NCBI RefSeq assembly: GCF_052857255.1
Contig: NC_135500.1
Coordinates: 166,280,683 to 166,344,682, forward strand
DNA length: 64,000 nucleotides
Direction: 5' to 3'
Source: Amblyomma americanum
Lineage: Eukaryota; Arthropoda; Arachnida; Ixodida; Ixodidae
In this document: piece by piece, positions 12,975-26,236 of the stretch
How positions within the stretch are numbered: the stretch's first letter is position 1
How the letters are laid out: each line of letters begins with the position of its first letter
Position numbers and translations under genes: made by a program
Notes under the pieces: model-generated
Told to the model about the DNA's origin: nothing
Database searches by the model: none
The model's input: the letters and a program-made list of their open reading frames with translations, nothing else

Positions 12975-13150
12975 CTGAGCTTCGACGGAGGCGAAATTCT
13001 ATAGGCCCGTGTACTGTGCGATGTCAGTGCACGTTAAAGAACACCAGGTGGTCGAAATTTCCACAGCCCGTCACTACGGCGTCCTTTATAGCCTGAGTCG
13101 CTTTGGGACGTTAAGCCCCCATAACCCATAACCCTCAACCCATAACCCGC
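12975..13150 (+). mobile_element. 5'-truncated SINE, type II tail (copy 4)
   Basis: It starts inside the element at 'gacggaggcgaaattct' and so lacks the tRNA head. It then carries the shared core ('gatgtcagtgcacgttaaag') and the alternative 3' body ending 'gcctgagtcgctttgggacg'. The tail has a decayed 'cccataac' repeat. This tail differs from the 'ccactacggcacctc' body of the type I copies. Confidence 0.85.
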
Positions 13151-13841
13151 ATAGTAATGCAATTCGACAATTGACGCTTGCATTCCACACAATATGGCAG
13201 TCCGCGTCCATATTAGAATGCACTGAAAACTTTTATATCTTGATATTAAGCCCAAATTAAGGTATTATCGAGACTCCTTTGTACGGCACCTGAAAAGACT
13301 GCCGTGCTGTACAAAAAAGCCAACGAAATGGAAAAACTGAGGGCATTACACAAGATTTTATTGTCAAGATTGGCATTTTAATAACTGATTGCAGAGCCCC
13401 GCTCTATTTCTCAGCCTTTTGCGGGTTGTCCAATAGAGTCGTGAAATAAATTAGGTGGCTCAAATTCTCGTTCCTAAAATATACTGATGCTGCTCCGCAA
13501 TCAGCGCTGCGGAACTCATATAGGTGAGCAAAGAAAAATGTGCTTAATGGATTCTATCTAGAATGAATCCTGTACAGCAAAAAAGTGCTAATAATCGATC
13601 TTGCATAAGTCACTTATGGAGGAGTGCGCATATAAAGAAATGTATATACACAGTATATATACGTTCAATGCGTACAGTGAGTATGACATGTGGGGTAAAG
13701 CCATTAGCGTGCGTTTGGCAGATAACGTTGAGCTGCAATCAACTATGCACGCACGAAGCCGTTGTGTTTTGTTCAATAAACAACAAACCCATGCAGTACA
13801 GGCAGGCACGTGGCAATGCGGAAGTGCATACATATACAGAT

Positions 13842-13880
13842 GTACAGTACTCACGGATTGAAATAGGACATTCGGAGCGC
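13842..13880 (+). repeat. Left arm of a perfect 39-bp inverted repeat
   Basis: The 39 bases from 'gtacagtactcacgg' to 'acattcggagcgc' recur exactly in reverse complement at 14047-14085. The spacer is 166 bp. Similarity stops sharply at both ends of the arms. It is unrelated to the SINEs and LINE here. Confidence 0.95.
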
Positions 13881-14046
13881 TAGCCTTGCAGTGCCACGCA
13901 GGCATGTGGTAAACCACAGGCCGGCTCATTGGCTACTGGAAGGAACAATTCTGCTTTGTAGATGTTCTCCCTCTCGCGCCATACCACAATGCACCACCTT
14001 GGTTCCATGAGCGTCTACGGGCGGCGCTCCATGAAGCGACGGCCAC

Positions 14047-14085
14047 GCGCTCCGAATGTCCTATTTCAATCCGTGAGTACTGTAC
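14047..14085 (-). repeat. Right arm of the perfect 39-bp inverted repeat
   Basis: An exact reverse complement of 13842-13880. An exact 39-bp match in otherwise diverged sequence implies a recent origin or conversion between the arms. RNA through both arms would form a 39-bp stem with a 166-nt loop. Confidence 0.95.
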
Positions 14086-14089
14086 GTAC

Positions 14090-17000
14090 CACCATGTCTA
14101 GAGCTACCCAGCAAAAGTGTCCCGTACCTGTTAGAAGCACGCAGTGAAGAGGCCTGGAATAATGTAGGTCACTTGGCGATTATTATCCTAAGCTGAATTT
14201 TATTCGTAGGTATTTCCATCATGCAAGCCGATGCTTGGATTTAGTGTGGTTTGTCTGGAATGGGCATGCGCCTACAAGGCTGCAATACGGAATTGACGTA
14301 GAGCCTCTAAAGAATACACGACCTGCAAGTAAAGAAAATAAGCTTAATGGCCATGCAATGGAATTAAGAGAGCGTAGTATCCTAGCTTTTAGAAACGCTC
14401 CAAATTGTAGTAAAGTATGTATGAATTGCGGTATATGAGTCACAGTTGTTATATTTATTAAGGCTCCTCAAATATCAGCAATCGGGAAAAAAAGCATTAC
14501 TTTTTGCCAGACTCATTTTGATCTGCGATAGTCGACGAGAAATGCACTATTCTTCAAAGCGTGTGTCAGCAGAACTTCAACGGAAAAGGTTTTTGATACT
14601 GTGCGCTCAGAAATGTGCTGTTGTGGATAACTAAAGAAAAAAAAGGCTTCATCTCCATGGCTGCTCAAGGCCGAAAACATTGCCATACTATTGTAAGAAA
14701 AAAGATAATCTGCTGCTTGAGGTGCCTTAATTTTTTCGTTTTTTTTAGTACCTTTCTGGTTTGGTTGTTATATTTGTACAGTTTTACAGCACCCCATTGT
14801 ATTTCCCCTACAGAACATGAAATAATATTATTATACGAAGGTTACTCCTTTCTTCATTCGATGCGGACAGGTGCTAACTGGCTGACGAATATTTTCACGT
14901 TCCTATCAAATTACGGGCGTGTGTTATCCAAGCTCGAAACACTTGAAAACGATTGTACTGTTTTTCTTTCAACTTTCAGCCACAAGACTGCCGCCAAACC
15001 AACTAGGAGATTACATTACTGTTTGGTCGTCTTCCAGGCCAGCGTATTTTATTCGGAAATGCCTTGCTTTTTATTTACTTTTCAAAATATCTCAAATATA
15101 CAACGAAATATCTTTCGATTGTATTTGAAAGCTCAAATGATCAGACGATCGCACTACTGCCCGTAGGCATTGATCCCTGTCTAACAATTTCCATGGCAGT
15201 AAGTAATCCCAGTGCTTTCAAGAAAAGCAGAAAACGCCTTGAGTTGTTCGCCGCTTCTCGTTCGTTAAATCTTCAAGAGTTGTTTTACAGGTATTTGGCG
15301 CATTGAAAACAAAATTTTCCATTTTTGATTTTTTTTTCTGTGCGTATTACAAAGTGCTAGAGGAAACAAAGCACTCGAAGTAGCCGTTTGTTTTTCCCAC
15401 CGTTCTATCTAGCAAACGTCTAGGAATGAAATAGCGCATACAGGCGTGAATAAATCCTTGCACGCGCGGCAGCTTACACCCCTTGGTATAAAAGGGGCGT
15501 AAAAGCAGAACTTTTCACAGCAGGGCCAGTACAAGGAGGGCGTTTTCATGATACCTGCGCCGACTGCGTCAGAACTGTCAAGCTGGTAAAGCGCACGGTC
15601 GTAAGGCGAAAGCAATATGCCGTTTAGTGTCTGAGCAGCCGGATCTCAAACTGAGCTGTCAGAAACACCTTGCGCTCGTCCTATGAAAACAACCGACAGT
15701 AGTCCTTTGTGCACTTTAAAGAATGCTTCCCAAGTACCGGTGGCGCTCATCTCGGCTGCGCAAACATGTTTGGCAGCCGACCCAGTTTCCCTACTTGTTT
15801 GCGTCTGATGTGGCGCAGCTCAGCTTTCGTTGGATGGAGAAAGAACGCACATGAAATGTGTGTTAAGGCGCTGTCGCCACATTTTATTGAAGATGTAAAC
15901 AGAATATCCTCCAGTGACAGCCCGGATATCCGTAATCTTCCTTTTTTTGAAATGTTTCAAAAGCTAGACTGCATATTTTCTTTCATTATCATCAGAACTG
16001 CGTTTTGAAGAGATCAAGTTGCAGTACATGTAGCTTATAAAGTTTCTATTTTATTCTTGCCCCTTGGATATGGTTTTATAGTGAAGGCAATGGAGTGCTT
16101 ATTGAAGATCGTGACTCAGAACGACGCAAATGCTTACTAGTAGGTACCAACTTCTAGAGACTCAGTCGAACTGAAGAAAAGAAACACAGAGGCTCTGAAC
16201 TGCAGTAACTAGTAATATTCATTGTTCTTATTTTGCAGTGTCGGTCTTCGGCGCCCGTTTCGGAGTTGGGGGTTGGTGGCAACGATGCAACCTTAAGATA
16301 GTGAGAGGGAAGGGAAAAGGAAGTGATTGTGATTCTCAGCACCGCCGAGTGCCTATCGGTTTTCTAATGAGTACGAGCTTTCCTCCGGCCAAGTTCCCGG
16401 TTCTCGTGGGGTCAAATAATTAGCAAAAATGTCTTTGTCCAGAGTGCGACGTGCCATAAAAGGCGGATTTAGGTCCTACGAGGATAAATGGTACACCGAA
16501 AGAGAGCGTTGGCCAAATATCCTTTATCCAATCATTTCATCCAAGGAAAGGCGAGCAGCAGGCTTCCCGGTGGCACACGGACTCAAACCAAGTATTACCG
16601 CTCACCCTGAATGCTAAGCGGATGTTGAACCCACTGCAGACCGCCACAGCGAGAGGGATGGAAAGATTGTGGCGCGTATGGCTGATAGCGGCCACACCTT
16701 CCTCATCTCTCGCGAGGTACACCTCTTATCCTGCAGAGGCTCCCACGGCAATCGCCAATCGAACGTCGAAGCCGACGAAGATGTAAACGCATGCAATCAA
16801 CGGCACGCACACTGCTGGAACCAGTTTTACGCCCCATTCTTTATACATCCCCATATACCTATTATTCGCAAGCTACTAGGCTTTACTGCGCCGAACTAAG
16901 AAAGCACGGCGACAAATCTTGACTGCGCACTTTGGCCTAGGGCAGTTATTGTTATCTGATGGCATTTCATTCGTTTTATAAAATGAGCAATGCCCTAAAT

Positions 17001-17790
17001 TAAACGCCAAAACTACAAAAACGTGCCGATCAAAAAACTTAGGGGTTCTCCTACGTGACCTGCACAAACCCGGCTACACAAGACATTCGCCGGCTCGCGA
17101 TTTTTGTGGCAACGCGTAAGACAACAAATAACGGCCGAAAGTTTTGTTGATTCTATGGCGCGAAGCATTTGTCTTCTGTTTCTGTCCCCGTCAGACAGCG
17201 TTTCGAATTGCTTCTTACTGACACTTTTCCTTATATTCTGTTTTTGCAAGCCATTAATACCACGCCAGTTGTTCATCATTTACCCCTGAGTAATTGTTCC
17301 TTTTTGGGTTGCATTCTCAGATGCTTTTGCGCGAAACTCGCCTTTAAATGACTCAAACACATTTTTTCACACGTAGTTTTTTTCCCTTAAGCAATACTTA
17401 CCTGCAGGCGAATCATTTTCTATTCCCATCAGTCTGTGCTTGAATTTAGGCTCCATTACGCAATTATGAGAGCGGAAACCGGACGTTGGTGCACTGCACA
17501 GTTGCGCATGCGCAGAACACAAAATCAAGCGTCAACAATTGTCAGGTCTCAACTGCCGTCAGAATTTATTAGCGGTTGTTTATGACCCTTTCTAGGCATT
17601 CAGTGCAGACTAACTTTAAAGCTTCGAAGAGGACAAGGAGGAAACCGGAGGTGGAATTGAGTGGGTTAAGACTGAACGATGAAGCACGAAAGCGAGTTTC
17701 TTCGATATGACATATGACACCCTGCAAGTGGCCTGCGCGGGCGCCGCCTTGAGACACTTCCTCCCATTCACGCCGTGCAGGCAATCGATT
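14090..17790. other. Intergenic stretch without supported genes
   Basis: Several frames of 60-180 codons occur, for example one at 14615-15166 with a hydrophobic stretch 'FFVFFSTFLVWLLYLY', and one at 15709-16008. None has a recognisable domain, and I found no matching splice partner. I leave them unannotated. Confidence 0.45.
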
Positions 17791-17806
17791 ACCAAAGGCA
17801 GCATAC

Positions 17807-18118
17807 ACCCGCCGCGGTGGCTCAATGGTTGGGGTGCTCGACTACTGATGCCGAGTTCCCGGGTTCGAACCCGACCGCGGCGGCTGCGACTTTACGAAGG
17901 CAAAACGCTAAGACGCCCGAGTGCTGTGTGATGTCAGTGCATGTTAAAGATCCCCAGGTGGTCGAAATTATCCCGGAGCCCTCCACTACGGCACCTGTTT
18001 CTTCTTTCACTCCCTCCTTTATCCCTTCTCTTACGGCACGGTTCAGGTGTCCAGCGATATATGAGACAGATACTGCGCCATTTCCTTTCCCCCAAAACCA
18101 ATTATTATTATTATTTTT
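17807..18118 (+). mobile_element. Full-length Ruka-type SINE (copy 2)
   Basis: It has the head 'ccgccgcggtggctcaatgg', a B box 'gggttcgaaccc', the shared core, the type I body 'ccctccactacggcacctg' and an (ATT)n tail. The target-site duplication is 11 of 12 identical, 'aaggcagcatac' at 17795-17806 and 'aaggtagcatac' at 18119-18130. The open frames over it on both strands come from the SINE. Confidence 0.95.
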
Positions 18119-21100
18119 AAGGTAGCATACCGCATCTGTCGACACGCAGTATTCCTACACGCTGTCCATTCATATTACCAAGGATCGTAATTGCTGAAAA
18201 TCTAGTGTATCTTTTTATTATCTTCGAAGTAGCGAACGCTGTCGTACTATCATACTGATATAGGTTTTCCCACTTATATTACAAAATGGAACTAATTTCC
18301 TTCAAGTACTGCGGAAATACTAATCTATATGTGTGATGTGTCAGCGGGAAATACTTTTTCTTACCTGATGGAACGGAACGTAAATACAAGTTAGTTAATC
18401 TGAGCCGAGAACAGAAGTAAAATCAAGACTCATACCTTTGAATTATGCGTGCCGCATACTTTTATGTGTTTTGTAAGCAAGCTTGTTGTATAGCTTATTT
18501 TTATTTATAAATTATATGCTAATTGCATAGCTTTTTCTGGCGGGGTGGGAGGCAGTTCTAACTTTAAGTACAGCTTTTCTAATACGAGGTAATATACCTG
18601 CTCAAGTTGTTTATAAACGTGCATGAACGACTCACTGTGTACCCTCTACAACATCGGCTAAACTCCCTGCCACCGCCTCCTCTCGCCGCCTTCTGCCGTC
18701 GCAGCGAAGCCCTGCCGGAATCGAAAGAGGACGATTGCTTACGATTACGTAGCATGTCTCCCTACTTTCCGGCTCAGGCCGTTTCCCTTTGTTTATTCCC
18801 GAGCTCGTCTTCCCTCGTGCCTGATTATTACGCGTCTTCTTTCCCTTTCGTGGCCATCGTGCCTGGCGGGTCGTCTATTGCCTGTGGCCCCACTCCACTC
18901 CTGGGCGGAGCTGGCTCGCGATCGAACCGTGGTTCGTCAGGCGAGTCAAGCGTCGTGGAGTGCTGGGCCACATCCAAGGCAGCAAGCAGCCCGCACCGGA
19001 ACCGGCGGCCGCGCTCATTGGAATGACAAGCACAGAGCCAATTGGCCGGGTCGATGAACGCTCGCTTTGCCGCTGCCGACAACGACCTCGTTCTGTGTGC
19101 TCTTACGTTTTTTTTTTTTCCTTCCCTCGGTACTATCCCTTCTTTCCTTTTCCTTTTCCTTCATTTCTTCCGCTCCTTCTGGGTCCATTTTCTTTGCGGG
19201 CAGGAATGAAGGATCAAAGCGGAGCGGCCGGCCCAAAGTGAATAAGAAACGCGGCTGACCTCGGCTGCACCCTCCGTCCATCTCCACAGCCTTCCTCAAA
19301 TCATGGCGTCTTCCTGGGCGAGCATCCGTGGTCTTTATCGGAAACATGTGCGTGTATCGACGGAGAAAAGATTGGCTGCCACTCGATTTGCCCGGAGACC
19401 TCAGCACAGTAGCGAAATTGCGGAGTAGGCTGGCTTGTTCTTTTTCTTTTTTGTCGTTCTTTCGCCCTCAATCGCTTGCCCTTTGTTCCTCACCGCCCTG
19501 TAGAAAGACGACCGACAGAGAGAGATCATCACTGATGAATTCCTGGGGAATAGCGTTCCGCACGGATATTGCACAAGGACAATAGAGGAAAATGCAGAAC
19601 ACCATAAAAACAAAGCTCGATTGGAAATTTGGTTACATTTACAAAATGCTGCCGTTTAAGGACGTCCACTTGCAGGCTTGGAGTTGTTATAATAGCTTAT
19701 ATTTTAGGTCGCATTGTAACAAAGCACCGCGCATGCAGCTAAAGCCGAGAAATTGCAACGTTTTGATCGTAAATGACCCGATATATTGCCAATCAAATAG
19801 CCGGAAAGGACGCACGTGGCCGACCTTCAAGCTTATGACGACTCCACAGCGGTGATGTTCTCGGTACATACTGAACCGCACAACACTCTGGGGCTGTTAT
19901 ATCGAAATTATGCCCGAAAATTCTTGTTTTGGACATATACACAAAATATGTTGATTCCAAGGCTTTCTAGTTTCGGCCACAACGAAGAGGAGAGTGTGAA
20001 AGCGGGAAAAAATTATCTGGTTAAAAGATCGCTCCTAAACCCCAGGGCATACGAAGTCGGGGCCAGGACTATTTTCTTTCAACTAGAAAGATTCTAGAAA
20101 TCTTGTCACCTTTCCTTTGCAGCCACACGGTTACGCACAACAAGATGCTAGAGGTAAATACTATTTTGTTTGAAATTTATGCTATATTTCTATACTATAA
20201 TTTTTATATACTTGCTCTGACCACATTGGATTACAAAGCGTTTTGATGCCATATTATCAAATGAACATCTGATGGGCGGGCAACAGGAAGAATAGGGGCG
20301 CTGGCTAGACAGCAAAATAGAACGTTGTAAAGGGAATAGAGCATTTCTGAGGCAAGCAATCATTTGCTTACTTTCTTCCATCACACTAACGCAGAAGCAC
20401 GCACAATGTCCTCACAATACTAACCCGCTATTTTTTTTACAATAATTTACTATCGGAAAACTTAATTATTAGCTATGAAGCGAAGCTTGCACAATATTTC
20501 ATTATGCTTGTGCGGTATGGCAGCCCTACCATTGCACGTATAGTACAATTGCCGAGATACCACTGTTGTTCGGGGGCAAGTTGAATGGTTGAGTCCGGTC
20601 ATTAAATTTTCCATGCGGGCGGCTTCGTTTCTGCTACAAATGAATACGTTGCCTTCTGATCTTTCATTTGAGACCCCTGAGCTTTTCCTATTTTAGGGCC
20701 ACAAAGAATTTAAAGGGTCGGGTGAAAGGCACAAGAAAAAACCGTACTGCATTCAGCCTCGTATATTGAAAGAAACAGCGGCGAGCCAGCATGCAAACTT
20801 ACTTCCTATTGTTGTGTGCGCGTGTTTCCAGGGATCCCGCCGCCAGCAAGTGCATATGCGGGCAGTACATTTGCCCTCGTTCGCTCCTTACTTTAGCAAC
20901 TTTCCTGCTTTGAATTTTCTTTTCCTTCCTTCAACAGATGCTTAGCCTTTGTCTGCCTGTGAGGTGTATCGAACGCGGGTTTCTGTAAGGCCAGTCCGCC
21001 TCTCGCAGTCCGCACATATGGCTGGATGCCTTCTGTTCCAACAATGGACTTAGGATAAAAGGACACGAAAAGGAAGCATTCTTTGTATTCCGCCCAGAGC

Positions 21101-21347
21101 AGACCATTTTGGAGGGCTTTTCTACCGCTCTTTACTCACTCTGGCCTTTCACTGAATACGTGTTTCCTGGCTTCAAAGTAACCCCGTGCGCACTAATTCC
21201 TTTAAACTGTCATAACGATGAAAGCGCCACCTTTTCTCGGCGCCTGCAGTAAGTAACTTGGTCCGAAAGCGTCATAGGAACGTCTTGTAGTGCTTCTGAT
21301 ATACACAGCAAAAAAAATTAATTATATGTTTTTCCTTTCCTATCAAG
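18119..21347. other. Intergenic stretch with a CpG-rich/pyrimidine-rich block
   Basis: A GC- and CpG-rich block at about 18650-19090 is followed by a pyrimidine tract at 19108-19190. It contains 'gagccaattggcc' (CCAAT-like). Frames there on both strands have no recognisable product, so it may be an undetected first exon or promoter. The rest, 19300-21347, shows only short unassignable frames. Confidence 0.35.
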
Positions 21348-21355
21348 AGGCTGTC

Positions 21356-21360
<5 letters not shown>

Positions 21361-21394
<34 letters not shown>

Positions 21395-21693
21395 GGTTTT
21401 GGGGGAAATGAAATGGCGCAGTATCTGTCTCATATATAGTTGGACACCTGAACCGCGCCGTAAGGGAAGGGATAAAGGAGGGAGTGAAAGAAGAAAGGAA
21501 GAAGAGGTGCCGTAGTGGAGGGCTCCGGAATAATTTCGTCCACCTGGGGATCTGTAACGTGCACTGACATCGCACAGCACACGGGCGCGTTAGCGTTTTT
21601 CCTCCATAAAAACGCAGCCGCCACGGTCGGGTTCGAACCCGGGAACTCCGGATCAGTAGTCGAGCGCCCTAACCACTGAGCCACCGCGGCGGG
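21361..21693 (-). mobile_element. Full-length Ruka-type SINE (copy 3)
   Basis: Read on the minus strand it runs from the head 'cccgccgcggtggctcag' (ending at 21693) through the B box and type I body to an (ATT)n tail at 21361-21390. The flanks 'aggctgtcgtaat' (21348-21360) and 'aggatgccgtaat' (21695-21707) match at 11 of 13 and mark the target-site duplication. It is the best-preserved minus-strand copy. Confidence 0.95.
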
Positions 21694-21707
21694 TAGGATG
21701 CCGTAAT

Positions 21708-24029
21708 CGCATTAGGATTTGAAATGAAGAAAGCTGTGTAGCCTGAAGGGTCAAGCCAACACTTTTTTTTCGCAGCTGCCCCGCACACTTTGGCTGAGAC
21801 ACTCAAAGTACTAAGAAGGCTGACAAAGCAGCACCAAACTAAGTTCCTGGTTGTTTTTAGAGTTTAATCTGTTCACTTTCGCGAAGGTTGCAAGCGCGCC
21901 CGTGAAGTGCTTCGTCGATGGCGGTTTATTAGCTCTCTGCATACCCTCATATGTCTGTGTTCAGGTTCTTCTCCCTTACGTTGTTTATTGAGCGGCACAA
22001 TAATATCATGGAAGTGAATTTTTCCTCCTATCAAGATTTGGATTTTAGTCAAGTGATGGCTTTGTTGCAAAAAAAAAATCCTCTGGTCAAGTTATAACTA
22101 CAGCATAGACATCCGTTGAGTGGTGGGATTACTGGAGAAGCCAGCAGCCGGCCAAGCCAGGGAGCATAGGGATTTCCTATTTGGTGGTGTTGGTGTGAGG
22201 GAAATCAATAGCGGAAATAATATATGATCGAAAGATAGCTGATTTCAAAGTAGAAGAAAAATAATCACAAGCCGTAGGTGTGGTACAAACCCAAGACCTC
22301 CGAACAGTTACCTTACAATTTTAGTACAGTCAAATTACAGTTATATCTTGCTTTCTGGTGAGAAAACTTAAAATGTAAACATATTTTATTTTACACAAAC
22401 TTTCAGTGTCATTTTTTTATTAGTGACATCTGAGCGCATTTTACTTATTCCTTCGGTGCACTGAAAGCAAAGCTTGGATACCACCTAACGAACATTCCAC
22501 ACCATGTAAGGCTTCTAAATATTTCTTTGCTATGTCGCTTCGTTTTGCCCACCACAAAACACCGGCGAAATATTGTAATTACTGCGCTGTGTGCGTAGAC
22601 TTTGTAACGAAAATTTGCTACTCTGCGTTTCAAAGAGGGAATTCATAGATCTTGTCAGAAAAAATTATTTAGTGCTAAAGTCTTCGCAGTCCTAAATGAA
22701 AAGAGCAACAAATAAACAGCATCTTTCCCATTTTTGTTTCTTGAGGTTACAACATACGAGAAAAAGAAAGGAATATGGTTGAAGTCGAAGCAGTAATGAC
22801 AGCAACCATAAATTCCTAAATATCGCTCTTCCATCACTACAAATAGCAAACAGAACGATTACAAACAGAGGAATGTGAGAAGTTTTGAGTTCCTGGACGA
22901 GCACTTATAAACGCCTGAGAGTTCTGTGCTCAAAAATGATGAATGATTACAGCCCACGATGTTATGTCACGCCCATTATTGCCCAGAAACATTCCGAAGC
23001 TTCTCATCAAAAATTCTATCTAGCGAATGGAAGGAGTCGAGCCGTTAATCTTGAAAGTATTCAGCTTCATCAGTCTACTAGGGCAAGGTATAGTCCGCTT
23101 AGTTAAGAGCAGAGATACGCCCCTCAGTCGTTCAACGAGAGCCGCCGATACAAACACCGCTCATAGGCAGCGCTCCCGCTGCAGCCACACTTGCTATGGG
23201 TTCCCGACTTTCAACAAAAACTGTACTTGCATTCGGAAGACAAGCTTACGCACGCGATCAAGGCGGAAAGCTGAGCTAGTTGGTATCTCATCATAGTTAC
23301 ATGCCCCAGTCTTTTTAATTATTAATTACGCACGCGCCTTGCTTGGAGTGGAGAGACATCACGTCTTCCCTCTTACATATACGCTTACAGGAATCCAGGG
23401 TTTCAAGGAAACACGTTTGGTCGGGAATGTTGATTGGGGAAGCAAAGGGTCGAGCGCAGATCAATCTGTTAAAATAAAAGACGCTTAGGCCCCTCTAAGT
23501 CAGATTCCCTTCATATTCAGACGACGGTACAAGCTAAGTCGCAACGAACCCAATTTATCTCCGATATTCACCGGCTGCATAAGTGACGCCATAAAGCCTA
23601 TGTAATCAACCATCACTTTCATCTCTTCAATGTGTACAAGGCCCCCGTAGCAGGGCATAAACGTCTTTTATTAAACAAGACTCGGCGCTCTATACTTTCC
23701 TGGCTTATATTCTAACTTAAACATGATGCTTGGGTTAACGGTTAGCAGTCGTTGATTTGAAGCCAGGAAGAGCTCGAGTCATACACTGCCAAGGATTATC
23801 ATTTTTTTTCTCAACCACGTTGCATGCGCCACACACGGGAATGGCAGTTCATGAGACGTTCACAGTTTACCGTGAAATGCGCATTAAAATGAATAAGGTT
23901 CAGAATAAAGGAGGACGCGACATCCCGGAGGCGAATGTGACGAATACTCAGGGCTCGAAAATAATACCAAAGAAGTTTGCAAAAAAAAACGATAGATAAG
24001 AAAGCGGTCGCCTCCAGCTTCGTGTTAGC
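21708..24029. other. Intergenic stretch upstream of candidate gene A
   Basis: No gene supported. A 57-codon stretch downstream of 23830 is open and lies just before gene A, but it has no recognisable motif and is closed by a stop before the gene A frame. Promoter elements for gene A could not be identified with confidence. Confidence 0.4.
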
Positions 24030-24035
24030 GTGCAA

Positions 24036-24313
24036 ATGCGATTGATGATAGAAGATGAAGAAGAAGAAGCAGTCATGACGTCAACAACTGAACCTTCCTC
24101 AACCTGTGATTCTTGGATCGGCACCAGCGCCGAGACTTGTGCCAGCTGTGCGGCGGATGGCGAGGACCTGGAATTTCAGCGGCCCAGCATCAGGCAAGAC
24201 CGGTCGCTGTTCGCTACCGCGGAGACTGGGGTCGCTGCGAGGTACACGCTCTGCTGCGCCCTCGGAACTACCGTCATTTCTGTCGTGCTCCTGGGAATCG
24301 CCGGCGTAGTGTG
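24036..24313 (+). CDS. Gene A exon 1: N-terminus and membrane helix of a small single-pass membrane protein
   Basis: The first exon of a gene I do not recognise. In-frame ATGs lie at 24036, 24045 and 24075. The third is followed by 'MTSTTEPSSTCDSW' and gives a 167-residue spliced product; starting at 24036 adds an acidic EDEEEE stretch. The region is Ser/Thr/Cys-rich, then basic/polar (around 'RPSIRQDRS'). One membrane helix follows at residues 57-79 counted from 24075 (from 'YTLCCALG' to 'GIAGVVW'). The frame is cut at GT 24314 after the second base of a Trp codon (phase 2). The donor 'gtacgc' is imperfect. Exon 2 at 28860 supplies the missing G and continues in frame. Architecture, phase and the residues after the junction match gene B at 35-38.6 kb. 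Reading on past the donor gives a dissimilar tail, which argues for splicing. Function unknown. Confidence 0.5.
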
Positions 24314-24435
24314 GTACGCATGCCCTCATGCCCGCTTTCTCGTTTTCAGTAAATGCCGCGACTTCAGCTTATATTTACGAGTACAACCTCGTGTCCTGTT
24401 ATAACAGTTTCAGTCGTGGCCGCTATTTCCCATAA

Positions 24436-25178
24436 GAAAAAGGCCGCCACCGCCTGGAAGACGTTGAAGTAACGAGCGTTAGCTGTTTGGATTACTAGAC
24501 GAAGAAAGCGAAGAAGAACGCGCCCGTTGTCCAGTTACGCCCCCTCAGGATACGTCCCAAACGGAACTTGCTTCGATTGGGGGGGGGGGGGGGGGGGGTC
24601 AAGGTGGGCCTGGCATTCGGCTTGCGGTGCGATATGTTAACGCTTCAATTACTAATTGCATGTATACAATATTTACATATTATTTTTTGTTGTTTTATTT
24701 CTATACCTCAACCCATAGGATTTTATTTGCCTACCAAATTCGGTACGCAACTGTCCCCAGATGAGTGCCCCTTGTTGTCGAAGTATATATAGCGGAACGA
24801 ATTTATACACATATAGCTGTTCCGCAAATAGACAATTTTCCTCTCGTTGTAGAATATTTCTGGGGGGTGAGGGGGGAAAGAGATGGGAGGGCACAACCAA
24901 TTTTAATGGCCGCCATCTTAGATTCTAGGAACCGAAACTATGCCGCCATTTCACATAGCTGCAAACCTATCCACTATATTGTACTGAAACGTCATCATTG
25001 GCACGCGGCAGGTGGTTGTTTCTACAATGCTATTGCAGATGGCGCTACAACTCTCTATGCGAGATATGCTGTTTTCTAGTTGCTGCCACAGATGGCGCTG
25101 TGATCTCAGGGTGGTAGCAGACCACACGAAATCTCGAAACGTGATGAGTAAGAGCTAATGCTCTTAAAATAAATTCCA
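24436..25178 (+). repeat. Left arm of a long inverted repeat
   Basis: Collinear in reverse complement with 27822-28823. Shared blocks, in order on this strand: 'ggaagacgttgaagtaacg' and 'agcgttagctgtttgg' (24459 onward), 'acgtcccaaacggaa', 'cggcttgcggtgcgatat', 'aattgcatgtatacaa', 'ctatgccgccattt', 'caggtggttgtttctacaa', 'cacagatggcgctgtgatc' and 'agctaatgctctt'. Identity is high in blocks with small indels. It includes a G20 run at 24579-24598. No protein is encoded across the match. It could be terminal repeats of a large DNA transposon or an inverted segmental duplication. Confidence 0.85.
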
Positions 25179-25349
25179 CCTAACGAACCCATGGTGTTCT
25201 GAAAAGAGCCTATTATTTACGTTTGCTTCACACAACACCAGAGGTTACTTCGTCTCGTCTTACATGCATCTGCAGAGATTCCTAGTATGTGCCACAGTGG
25301 TTGAAAACTGTACAGCTATGAAAAAAGCTTCCTTGATGTGGATTCACAG

Positions 25350-25470
<121 letters not shown>

Positions 25471-26175
25471 GTCAGGCAATAGAAGTCAATGAAATCTATC
25501 GAAGCATGCGGTGACTTGCGTGATTAATCTCTTCGAACGAGTGCCAGCAAACTACTGGCAAAAGAAACAGCCGCAGAATAAATTTTACTCTTCGAATCTT
25601 CGTCCCACAACTTTCTGTCCATGTTTGTACATCGCAACACTAGGACTTGTGAAAAGAGTACTCTACGGATCAAGAGATTGCACATATTTTTTAAGGTTCT
25701 CTCATAGGGGTAGACACAACGTAAATTTTATATTATTACGAGCGACAAAATGTTTCAAAAGGAGTTTGTCGAGTTGCATGTTACCAAGCTCACTGTTGCA
25801 ATGAGTGCATTTACTGCGTTCGCTAGTGGACATCAAAACGCACCCTACTTGCAATGTCACTAGAAATCACTGGTAGCGGAAGCACAATTCTAGACAAATC
25901 TGTGCATTCAGAACGTAAAAAACAGTGTGCACGTTGTGTCTGAGAGGGATAATATTAGTAGCATAACTAAAAAGTTAAATACGTCGCAGTTTGCTTCCTG
26001 GTTTTTAGACGTGTAATACAGTTTGGGATTTAGAATGACTGGTATCGGTAATATTCCCAGGCTATATTGAACCTCCAGCAAAAGAAAAAAAATTTACACG
26101 ATCTACAAATCTATGATAACGCATAACGTCGAAAGGATAACGCTTTGGTTTAATAATTTGTTTACATATATACTT

Positions 26176-26236
26176 AAGGACATATATACCCAAGGACAGA
26201 TATATTCAAGGACAGATATACCCAAGGACATATACC
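26176..26236 (+). repeat. 16-bp minisatellite, about 4 units
   Basis: Units 'aaggacatatataccc', 'aaggacagatatattc', 'aaggacagatataccc' and a partial 'aaggacatatacc' follow in tandem. The array directly abuts the left end of the foldback MITE at 26235, so the element may have inserted at its edge. Confidence 0.85.

Noticed and set aside
24036..24404. Gene A read through as a single-exon protein or as the start of an M13 (neprilysin-like) peptidase
   Set aside because: Read-through gives an unrelated tail, while the exon 2 join is in frame and matches gene B. No M13 ectodomain motif (HExxH, ExxxD) is present in either gene.
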